Translations under genes and position numbers: made by a program | The notes under the pieces: generated by a model | The model's input: the letters and a program-made list of their open reading frames with translations, nothing else | What the model was told of the DNA's origin: nothing | The model's database searches: none | Shown here: piece after piece, positions 49,997-61,406 of the stretch | Numbering within the stretch: the first letter of the stretch is position 1 | How the letters are laid out: every line of letters begins with the position of its first letter | From: Aristolochia californica | Taxonomy: Eukaryota > Streptophyta > Magnoliopsida > Piperales > Aristolochiaceae | DNA length: 64,000 nt | Direction: 5' to 3' | Assembly (NCBI GenBank): GCA_029961685.1 | Contig: JARWKL010000002.1 | Location: 20,242,908 to 20,306,907 of the forward strand

Positions 49997-51506
49997 CTAA
50001 CTGATCCTAACATGTTTTAAGTGTGGGGGATATGCATGCTACAAACATGTTGAAGATGCAAGTGATCTAATGATCCAAAAATTTGAAGGAGTTGAAAAAC
50101 TTAAATTCTCAAGTTAACGTGTGGTTGGATATTTTACCAGAGCCAAACAACCCACCTTTTGCCTATCCTTAAAAATCACAGACACTTTTGGAATTATCTC
50201 TCTCAGCATTTGTGCATTTCCATTTTGGATGGTCAATTTTTTTTTTTAAATCCAAACTTTACTTTTCACTCTCCCTTTTTTCTCGTAAACAAAAAAGATA
50301 TAAGGCAAATAGATCGCAACAAAATAAAAATTTGCGAGTTCATCTGTGCAAAAAAATTTGAAAACTATAATAAATGTAAGTGAAGAAAATTATTTCACAC
50401 ACTAAAAATGAACACCAAAGTTTTTATATCCATGTTTGGGAAATTCCACAAATACAACCCCCAAATAATAGCTTTGTGGGATTTTATAGGAAAGAGACTT
50501 CTAACTGATCCGAACAAGTTTTAAGTGTGGTGGATATGCATGCCACAAACATTATCAGGATGCATGTGACCTAATGATCCAAAAATTTCATGGAGTAGAA
50601 AAAATAAAATTCTCGAGTTAAAATGTAGTTACATATTTCACCAGAGCCAAGGAACCAACTTTTGGCCGATCCTTAAAAATCATAGATACATTTTGGAATT
50701 ATCTCCCTCAGCATTTCTGCATTTCCATTTTGGATGTTCAAATTTTTTTTTCAGATCCAAACTTGAGTTTTCACACTCCCTTTTTTCTCGTAAAAAAAAA
50801 TATATAAGGCAAAAAAGGTCGCAACAAAATTAAAATTTTAGAGTTCATGTGTGCAAAAAAAATTGAAAACTATAATTAGTGTAAGGGACGAAAAATATTT
50901 CACGCACTAAAAATGAACTCCAAAGTTTTGTTAGCCATGTTTTGGAAATTCAACTAGTACAACCCCCTAATAATAGATTCGTGGAATTTTATAGGAAATT
51001 GATTTCTAACTGATCCTAACATGTTCTAAGTGTGGCGGATATGCATGCCACAAACAAGTTGAGGTTGCAAGTGACCTAATGATCCAAAAATTTCTAGTAG
51101 AAAAAATTAAATTCTCAAGTTAACGAGTGGTTGGATATTTTACCAGAGCCAAACTACCCACTTTTTGCCTATCCTTAAAAATCAGAGATTCTTTTTGGAA
51201 TTATCTCTCTCAGCATTTGTGCATTTCCATTTTGGATGTTCAAATTTATTTTCAGATCCAAACTTGAGTTTTCACTCTCCCATTTTTCTCGTCAACAAAA
51301 AAGATATAAGGCAAGTATATCGCAAAAAAATGAAAATTTTAGAGTGCATGTGTGCAAAAAAGTTTGAAAACTATAATAAATGTAAGAGAAGAAAATGATT
51401 TCACGCACTAAAAATTAACTCCAAAGTTTCGTTATCCATGTTTTGGAAATTCCATTAGTACAACCCCCTAATAACAGCTTGGTCGGATTTTATAGGAAAG
51501 AGACTT
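48488..51506 (-). repeat. Three-monomer repeat (~1510 bp), recent-looking
   Basis: Landmarks 48488, 48991 and 49495 recur at 49997, 50501 and 51006 (offsets 1509-1511). The best match runs from about 48960 to 49500 against 50470 to 51010. Shared variants include acaagttttaagtgtgg, attat(t/c)aggatgcatgtgacc, gagccaaggaacc, a long A-run before tatataagg, gtaagggacgaaaaatatttc, aatagattcgtgg and aggaaattgatttc. The two stretches differ at a small number of positions. This block overlaps the end of the eight-monomer unit, so the two periods are superimposed. Confidence 0.85.
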
Positions 51507-53009
51507 CAAACTGATCCTAACATGCTTTATGTGTGGTGGATATGTATGCCACAAACATGTTGAGGATGCAAGTGACCTTCTAATCCAAAAATTTGAAGGA
51601 GTAGAAAAAATTAAATTCTCAAATTAACGTGTGGTTGGATATTTTACCAGAGCCAAACAAACCACTTTTTGCCTATCCTTAAAAATCACACATACTTTTT
51701 GGAATTATCTCTCTCAGCATTTGTGCATTTCCATTTTGGATGTTCAAATTTTTTTTCAGATCCAAACTTGAGTTTTCATTCTCCCATTTTTCTCGTAAAC
51801 AAAAAGATATAAGGCAAAAAAGATCGCAACAAAATGAAAATTTTAGAGTTCATGTGTGCAAAAAAAATAAAAAAATATAATAAATGTAAGTGAAGAAAAT
51901 TATTTCACGCACTAAAAATGAACACCAAAGTTCTGTTATCCGTGTTTGGGAAATTCCACTAGTACAACCCCCTAATAATAGCTTGGTGGGATTTTATAGG
52001 AAAGGGACTTCTAACTGATTCTAACATGTTTTAAGTGTGGGGATATGCATGCTACAAACATGTTGAGGATGCAAGTGATCTAATGATCCAAAAATTTGAA
52101 GGAGTTGAAATACTTAAATTCTCAAGTTAACGTGTGGTTGGATATTTTACCAGAGTCAAACAACCCACTTTTTGCCTATCCTTAAAAATCACAGACACTT
52201 TTGGAATTATCTCTCTCAGCATTTGTGCATTTCCATTTTGGTTGTTCATTTTTTTTTTCAGATCCAAACTTTAGTTTTCACTCTCCCTTTTTCCTCGTAA
52301 ACAAAAAAGATATAAGGCAAATAGATCGCAACAAAATAAAAATTTGCGAGTTCATGTGTGCAAAAAAATTAGAAAACTATAATAAATGTTAGTGAAGAAA
52401 ATTATTTCACGCACTAAAATTGAACACCAAAGTTTTGTTATCCATGTTTGGGAAATTCCACTAGTACAAGCCCCAAATAATAGCTTGGTGGGATTTTATA
52501 GGAAAGAGACTTCTAACTGATCCTAACATATTTTAAGTGTGGTGGATATCCATGCCACAAACATGTTGAGGATGCAAGTGTCCTTATAATCCAAAAATTT
52601 GAAGGAGTAGAAAAAATTAAATTCTCAAGTTAACGTGTGGTTGGATATTTTACCAGAGCCAAACAAACCACTTTTTGCCTATCCTTAAAAATCACACATA
52701 CTTTTTGGAATTATCTCTCTCAGCATTTGTGCATTTCCCTTTTGGATGTTCAAATTTTTTTTTCAGATCTAAGCTTGAGTTTTCACTCTCCAATTTTTCT
52801 CGTAAACAAAAAGATATAAGGCATCGCAACAAAATGAAAATTTTAGAGTTCATGTGTGAAAAAAAATTAAAAAATATAATAAATGTAAGTGAAGAAAATT
52901 ATTTCAAGCACTAAAAATGAACACCAATGTTTTATTATCCGTGTTTTGGAAATTACTTTAGTACAACCCCCTAATTATAGCTTGGTGGGATTTTATTAGA
53001 AAGAGACTT

Positions 53010-55363
53010 CTAACTTATCCTAACATGTTTGAAGTGTGGTGGATTGCATGCTAAAAACATGTTGAGGATGCAAGTGATCTAATAATCCAAAAATTTGAAG
53101 GAGTAGAAAAAATTAAATTCTGAAGTTAACGTGTGGTTGGATATTTTACCAGAGCCAAACAACCGACTTTTTGCCTATCCTTAAAAATCATAGATACTTT
53201 TTGGAATTATCTCTCTCAGAATTTGTGAATTTCCATTTTGGATGTTCAAATTTATTTTTCAGATCCATACTTGAGTTTTCACTCTCCCTTTTTTCTCGTA
53301 AACAAAAAAAATATAAGGCAAATACATCGCAAAAAAATAAAAATTTTAGAGTTCATGTGTGCAAAAAAATTTGAAAACTAAAATAAATGTAAGTGAAGAA
53401 AATTATTTCATGCACTAAAAATGAACACCAAAGTTTTGTTATCCATGTTTGGGAAATTCCACTAGTACAACCCCCTAATAAAAGCTTGGTGGGATTTTAC
53501 AGGAAGGAGACTTCTAACTGATCCGAACAAGTTTTAAGTGTGGTGGATATGCATGCCACGAACATGTTGCGGATGCAAGAGACCTAATGATCCAAAAATT
53601 TGAAGGAGTAGAAAAAATTAAATTCTCAAGTGAACGTGTGGTTGGATATTTTAACAGAGCCAAACAACTCACTTTTTACCTATCCTTAAAAATCACACAT
53701 ACTTTTTGGAATTATCTCTCTCAGCATTTGTGCATTTCCATTTTGGATGTTCAAATTTTTTTTCAGATCCAAACTTGTGTTTTCACTCTCCCTTTTTCTC
53801 GTAAACAAAAAAGATATAAGGCAAATAGATCGCAACAAAATGAAAATTTTAGAGTTCATGTGTGGAAAAAAATTTGAAAACTATAATAAATGTAAGTGAA
53901 TAAAATTATTTTCTGCACTAAAAATGAACACCAAAGTTTTGTTATCCATGTTTGGGAAATTAAGTTAACGCGTGGTTGGATATTTTACCAGAGCCAAACA
54001 AATCACTTTTTGCCTATCCTTAAAAATCACACAAACTTTTTGAAATTATCTCTCTCAGCATTTGTGCATTTCCCTTTTGGATGTTCAAATTTTTTTTTTT
54101 CTGATCCAAACTTAGAGTTTTCAGTCTCCCATTTTTCTCGTAAACAAAATGATATAAGGCAAATAGATCGCAACAAAATGAAAGTTTTAGAGTTCATGTG
54201 TGAAAAAAAAATTAAAAACTGTAATAAATGTAAGTGAAGAAAATTATTTCACTCACTAAAAATGAACACCAATGTTTTATTATCCGTGTTTGGGAAATTC
54301 CTTTAGTACAACCCCCTAATAATAATAGCTTGGTGGAATTTTATAGGAAAGAGACTTCTAACTTATCCTAACATGTTTGAAGTGTGGTGGATATGCATGC
54401 TAAAAACATGTTGAGGGTGCAAGTGATCTAATGATCCAAAAATTTGGAGTAGAAAAAATTAAATTCTCAAGTTAACGTGTGGTTGGATATTTTACCAGAG
54501 CCAAACAACTGACTTTTTGCCTATCCTTAAAAATCACAGATACTTTTTGGAATTATCTTTCTCAGAATTTGTGAATTTCCATTTTGGATGTTCAAATTTA
54601 TTTTTCAGATCCATACTTGAGTTTTCGCTCTCCCTTTTTTCTCGTAAACAAAAAAAATATAAGGCAAATACATTGCAAAAAAATAAAAATTTTAGAGTTC
54701 ATGTGTGCAAAAAAATTTGAAAACTAAAATAAATGTAAGTGAAGAAAATTATTTCATGCACTAAAAATGAACACCAAAGTTTTGTTATCCATGTTTGGGA
54801 AATTCCACTAGTACAACCCCCTCATAAAAGCTTGGTGGGATTTTACAGGAAAGAGACTTCTAACTGATCCTAACATGTTTTAAGTGTGGTGGATATGCAT
54901 GCCACAAACATGTTGCGGATGTAAGAGACCTAAAGATCCATAAATTTGAAGGAGTAGAAAAAATTAAATTCTCAAGTGAACGTGTGGTTGGATATGTTAA
55001 CAGAACCAAACAAGTCACTTTTTACCTATCCTTAAAAATCACACATACTTTTTGGAATTATCTCTCTCAGCATTTGTGCATTTCCATTTGGGATGTTCAA
55101 ATTTTTTTTTCAGATCCAAACTTGTGTTTTCACTCTCCCTTTTTCTCGTGAACAAAAAAGATATAAGGCAAATAGATCGCAACAAAATGAAAATTTTAGA
55201 GTTCATCTGTGGAAAAAAATTTGAAAACTATAATAAATGTAAGTGAATAAAATTATTTCTTGCACTAAAAATGAACACCAAAGTTTTGTTATGCATGTTT
55301 GGGAAATTCCACTAGTACAACCCCCTAATAGTAGCTTTGTGGGATTTTATAGGAAAGAGACTT
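53010..55363 (-). repeat. Local ~1.35-kb repeat containing a 165-bp deletion
   Basis: Landmarks 53010 and 53514 recur at 54358 and 54860, with offsets of 1348 and 1346. The first pair shares tgctaaaaacatg, cagaatttgtgaatttcc, aaatttatttttcag and gatccatacttgag. The second shares gttgcggatg and a cactttttacc-type word. The landmark gap from 53514 to 54358 is 844 bp. At 53952-53965, gggaaatt joins to aagttaacgcgtgg, removing the landmark and about 165 bp. Both sides of the normal sequence carry aaatt at that place, so the repeat is a three-monomer unit shortened by one deletion. Confidence 0.85.
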
Positions 55364-57882
55364 CTAACTGATCCTAACATCTTTTACATGTGGTGGATAT
55401 GCTTGCCACAAACATGTTGAGGATGCAAGTGACGTAATGATCCTAAAATTTCAAAGAGTAGAAAAAATTAAATTCTCAAGTAAACGTGTAGTTGGATATT
55501 TCACCAGAGCCGATCAACGCACTTTTTGCCTATCCTTAAAAATCACAGATGCTTGTTTGAATTATCTCTTCCAGCATTTGTGCATTTCCATTTTGGATGT
55601 TCAAATTTTCTTTCAGATCCAAACTTGAGTTTTCAATCTCCCATTTTTCTCGTAAACAAAAAAGATATAAGGCAAAATAGATCGCAACAAATTGAAAATT
55701 TTAGAGTTCAAGTGTGCAAAAAAAAACTAAAAACTATAATAAATGGAGGTAAATAAAATTATTTCACACACTAAAAATGAACTCCTAAGTTTTGTTATCC
55801 ATGTATGGGAAATTCCACTAGTACAACCCCCTAATAAAAGGTTGGTGGGATTTAATAGGAAAGAGACTTCTAAGTGATCCTAACATGTTTTATGTGTGGT
55901 GGATATCCATGCCACAAACATGTTGAGGATGCAAGTGACGTAATGATCCAAAAATTTTGAGTTGAAAAAATTAAATTCTCAAGTTAATGTGTGGTTGGAT
56001 ATTTTACCAGAGCCAAAGAACCCACTTTTTGCCTATCCTTAAAAATCACATATTCTCTTTGGAATTATCTCTCTCAGCATTTGTGCATTTCCATTTTGGA
56101 TTTTCAAATTTGTTTTCAGATCCAAACTTGAGTTTTCACTCTCCCATTTTTCTCGTCAACAAAAAAGATATAAGGCAAATAGATCGCAACAAAATGAAAA
56201 TTTTAGAGTTCATGTGTGCAAAATAATTTGAAAACTATAATAAATGTGAGAGAAGAAAATTATTTCACGCGCTAAAAATGAACTCCAAAGTTTCGTTATC
56301 CATGTTTTCGAAATTCCACTAGTACAACCCCTTAATAACAGGATGGTAGGATTTTATAGGAAAAAGACTTCTAACTGATCCTAATATGTTTTAAGTGTGG
56401 TGGATATGCATGCCACAAACATGTTGAGGATGCAAGTGACCTTATAATCAGAAAATGTGAAGGAGTAGAAAAAATTAGATTCTCAAGTTAACGTGTGGTT
56501 GGATATTTTACCAAAGCCATACAAACCACTTTTTGCCTAACCTTAAAAATCACACATACTTTTTGGAATTATCTCTCTCAGCATTTTTGCATTTTCATTT
56601 TGGATGTTCAAATTTTTTTTTCAGATCCAAACTAGAGTTTTCATTCTCCCATTTTTCTCGTAAAAAAACAGATATAAGGCAAATAGATCGCAACAAAATG
56701 AAAATTTTAGAGTTCATGTGTGCAAAAAAAATTAAAAACTATAATAAATGTAAGTGAATAAAATTATTTCACGCACTAAAAATGAACACCAAAGTTTTGT
56801 TATCTGTGTTTGGCAAATTCCACTAGTACAACCCCCTAATAATAGCTTGGTGGGATTTTATAGGAAAGAGACTTCTAACTGATCCTAACATGTTTTAAGT
56901 GTGGTGGATATGGATGCTACAAACATGTTGAGGATGCAAGTGATCTAATGATCCAAAAATTTGAAAGGAGTAGAAAAACTTAAATTCTCAAGTTAACATG
57001 TGGTTAGATATTTTACAAGAGCCAAACAACCCACTTTTTTCCTATACTTAAAAATCATAGATACTTTTTGGAATTATCCCTCTCAGCATTTGTGCATTTC
57101 CATTTTGGATGTTCAAAATTTTTTTTCAGATCCAAACTCGAGTTTTCTCTCTCCCATTTTTCTCGTAAACAAAAAGATACAAGGCAAATAGATTGCAAAA
57201 AAATAAAAATTTGAGAGTTCATGTGTACAAAAAAATTTGAAAACTATAATAAATGTAAGTGAAGAACATTATTTCACGCACTAAAAATGAACTCCAAAGT
57301 TTTGTTATCCATGTTTGGGAAATTCCACTAGTACAACCACCTAATAATAGCTTGGTGGGATTTTATAGGAAAGAGACTTCTAACTGATCCTAACATGTTT
57401 TAAGTGTGGTGGATATCCATGCCACAAACACGCTGAGGATGCAAGTGACCTTATTATCCAAAAATTTGAAAGAGTAGAAAAAATTAAATTCTCAAGTTAA
57501 CGTGTGGTTAGATATTTCACCAAAGCCAAACAACCACTTTTTGCCTATCCATAAAAATCACAAATACTTTTTGGATTTATCTTTCTCAGAATTTGTGCAT
57601 TTCCATTTTGGATGTTCAAATTTTTTTTTCAGATCCAAACTTGAGATTTTTCTCTCCCATTTTTGTCGTAAACAAAAAGATATAAGGCAAATTGATCGCA
57701 ACTAAATGAAAATTTTAGAGTTCATGTGTGCAAAAAAAATTAAAAACTATAATAAATGTAAGTGAAGAAAATTATTTCACGCACTAAAAATGAACACCAA
57801 AGTTTTGTTATCTGTGTTTGGGAAATTCCACTAGTACAACCCCCTAATAATAGCTTGGTCGGATTTTATAGGATAGAGACTT

Positions 57883-60400
57883 CTAACTTATCCTAACAAG
57901 TTTTAAGTGTGGTGGATATGAATGCTACAAACATTTTGAGGATGCAAGTGATCTAATGATCCAAAAATTTCAAGGAGTAGAAAAAATTAAATTCTGAAGT
58001 TAACACGTGGTTGGATATTACACCAGAGCCAAACAACCCACTTTTTGCCTATCCTTAAAAAACACAGATACTTTTTGGAATTATCTCTCTCAGCATTTGT
58101 GCATTTCCATTTTGGATGTTCAAATTTTTTTTTCCGATCCATACTTGAGTTTTCACTCTCCCTTTTTTCTCGTAAACAAAAAGATATAAGGCAAATAGAT
58201 CACAACTAAATGAAAATTTTAGAGTTCAGATGTACAAAAAAAATTAAAAACTTTAATAAATGTAAGTGAAGAAAATTATTTCACGCACTAAAAATGAGCA
58301 CCAAAGTTTTGTTATTCGTGGTTGGGAAATTCCACTAGTACAACCCCCTAATAATAGCTTGGTGGGATTTTTTAGGGTAGAGACTTCTAACTTATCCTAA
58401 ATGTTTTAAGTGTGGTGGATATGCATGCTACAAACATTTTGAGGATGCAAGTGATCTAATGATCCAAAAATTTCAAGGAGTAGAAAAAATTAAATTCTGA
58501 AGTTAACGCGTGGTTGGATATTACACCAGAGCCAAACAACCAACTTTTTGCCTATCCTTAAAAATCACAGATACTTTTTGGAATTATCTCTCTTAGCATT
58601 TGTGCATTTCCATTTTGGATGTTCAATTTTTTTTTTCAGATCCATACTTTAGTTTTCACTCTCCCTTTTTTCTCGTAAACAAAAAAAATATAAGGCAAAT
58701 AGATCAGAACAAAATAAAAATTTTAGAGTTCATGTGAGAAAATTTTTTTGAAAAGTATAATAAATGTAAGCGAAGAAAATTATTTCACACACTAAAAATG
58801 AACACCAAAGTTTTTTAATCCATGTTTGGGAAATTCCACTAGTACAACCCCCTAATAAAAGCTTGGTGGGATTTTATAGGAAAGAGACTTCTAACTGATC
58901 CTAACATGTTTTAAGTGTGGTGGATATGTATGCCACAAACATGTTGAGGATGCAAGAGACCTAATGATCCAAAATTTTGGAGTAGAAAAAATTAAATTCT
59001 CAAGTGAACGTGTGGTTGGATATTTTAACAGAGCCACATAACCCACTTTTTGCCTATCCTTAAAAATCACAAATACTTTTTGGAATTATCTCTCTCAGCA
59101 TTTGTGCATTTCCATTTTGGATGTTCAAATTTTTTTTTCAGATCCATACTTGAGTTTTCACTCTCCCTTTTTTCTCATAAACAAAGAGATATAAGGCAAA
59201 TAGATCGCAACTAAATGAAAATTTTAGAGTTCAGGTGTGCATAAAAAATTAAAAACCTTAATAAATCTAAGTGCAAAAAATTATTTCACGCACTAAAAAT
59301 GAGCACCAAAGTTTTGTTATCCGTGTTTGGGAAATTCCACTAGTACAACCCCCTAATAATAGCTTGGTGGGATTTTATAGGATAGAGACTTCTAACTTAT
59401 CCTAAATTTTTTAAGTGTGGTGGATATGCATGCTACAAACATTTTAAGGATGCAAGTGATCTAATGATCCAAAAATTTCAAGGAGTAGAAAAAATTAAAT
59501 TCTGAAGTTAACGTGTGGTTGGATATTACACCCGAGCCAAACAACCCACTTTTTGCCTATCCTGAAAAATCACATATACTTTTTGGAATTACCTCTCTCA
59601 GCATTTGTGCATTTCTATTTTGGATGTTCAATTTTTTTTTTCAGATCCATACTTTAGTTTTCACTCTCCCTTTTTTCTCGTAAACAAAAAAAATATAAGG
59701 CAAATAGATCGGAACAAAATAAAAATTTTAGAGTTCATGTGAGAAAAAAAATTTGAAAAGTATAATAAATGTAAGCGAAGAAAATTATTTCACACACTAA
59801 AAATGAATACCAAAGTTTTGTAATCCATGTTTGGGAAATTCCACTAGTACAACCCCCTAATAAAAGTTTGGTGGGATTTTATAGGAAAGAGACTTCTAAC
59901 TGATCCTAACATGTTTTAAGTGTGGTGGATATGTATGCCGCAAACATGTTGAGGATGCAAGAGACCTATTGATCCAAATATTTGAAGGAGTAGAAAAAAT
60001 TAAATTCTCAAGTGAACGTGTGGTTGGATATTTTAACAGAGCCACACAACCCACTTTTTGCCTATCCTTAAAAATCACAAATACTTTTTGGAATTATCTC
60101 TCTCAGTATTTTTGCATTTCCATTTTGGATGTTCAAATTTTTTTTTCCGATCCAAACTTGAGTTTTCACTCTTCCTTTTTCTCGTAAATAAAAAAAGATA
60201 TAAGGCAAATAGATCGCAACAAAATGAAAATTTTAGAGGTCATGTGTGCTAAAAAATTTGAAAACTATAATAAATGTAAGTGAATAAAATTATTTCATGC
60301 ACTACAAATGAACACCAAAGTTTTGTTATCCATATTTGGGAAATTCCACTAGTACAACCCCCTAATAATAGCTTTCTGGAACTTTATAGGAAAGAGACTT
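57883..60400 (-). repeat. Local two-monomer repeat (~1005 bp)
   Basis: Monomers 58387 and 59392 share a gggtagag/ggatagag-type word before the landmark, aaca-ttttgagg-like wording, agtgatctaatg, ttctgaagttaacg and ggatattacacc. Monomers 58891 and 59896 share gtatgcc, agagaccta, aagtgaacgtgtgg and taacagagccaca. The offset is 1005 bp in both pairs. Monomer 57883 is a further copy of the first type, directly adjacent, so the order is first, first, second, first, second. Confidence 0.85.
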
Positions 60401-61406
60401 CTAACTGATCCTAACATGTTTTACATGTGGTGGATATGCTTGCCAAAAACATGTTGAGGATGCAAGTGACGTAATGATCCTAAAATTTGAAGGAGTAGAA
60501 AAAATTAAATTCTCAAGTTAACCTGTGGTTGGATATTTCACCAGAGCCAATCAACCCACTTTTTGCCTATCCTTAATAATCACAGATTCTTTTTTGAGTT
60601 ATCTTTCTCAGCATTTGTGCATTTCCATTTTGGATGTTCAAATTTTCTTTCAGATCCAAACTTGAGTTTTCAATCTCCCATTTTTCTCGTAAACAGAAAA
60701 GATATAAGGCAAAATAGATTGCAACAAAATGAAAATTTTAGAGTTCAAGTGTGCAAAAAAATTTAAAAACTATAATAAATGTAGGTAAAGAAAATTATTT
60801 CACACACTAAAAATGAACTCCTAAGTTTTGTTATCCATGTTTGGGAAATTCCATTAGTACAACCCCCTAATAATAGCTTGGTGGCATTTAATAGGAAAGA
60901 GACTTCTAAGTGATTGTAACATGTTTTATGTTTGGTGGATATGCATGCCACAAACATGTTGAGGATGCAAGTGACGTAATGATCCAAAAATTTTGAGTAG
61001 AAAAAATTAAATTCTCAAGTTAACGTGTGGTTGGATATTTTACCAGAGCCAAACAACCCACTTTTTGCCTATCCTTAAAAATCACAGATACTTTTTGGAA
61101 TTATCTCTCACAGCAATTGTGAATTTCCATTTTGGATGTTCAAATTTTTTTCAGATCCAAACTAGAGTTTTGACTCTCCCATTTTTTCTCGTTAACAAAA
61201 AAGATATAAGGCAAATAGATCGCAACAAAATGAAAATTTTAGAGTTCATGTGGGCAAAAAAATTTCAAAAATATAATAAATGTAAGAGAAGAAATTTATT
61301 TCACGCACTAAAAATGAACTCCAAAGTTTTGTTATCCATGTTCAGGAAATTTCACTAGTACAACTCCCTAATAATAGCTTGGTGGGATTTTATAGGAAAA
61401 AGACTT

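Larger units (their letters stand above)
51507..61406 (-). repeat. Ten-monomer higher-order repeat (~5.04 kb), two copies
   Basis: Copy 1 is 51507-56370 (4864 bp, with a ~165-bp deletion and one landmark lost). Copy 2 is 56371-61406 (5036 bp, landmarks 56371, 56875, 57380, 57883, 58387, 58891, 59392, 59896, 60401 and 60906). Matching variants are tgctacaaacatg with agtgatctaatg (52011 and 56875), gatatccatgccac with a ccttat-type word (52513 and 57380), gagaccta with aagtgaacgtgtgg and taacagagcc-type wording (54860 and 59896), acatgtggtggatatgcttg with gacgtaatgatcct (55364 and 60401), and gacgtaatgatcc with aattttgagt (55870 and 60906). The last four landmarks are offset 5034-5037 bp. Confidence 0.85.
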
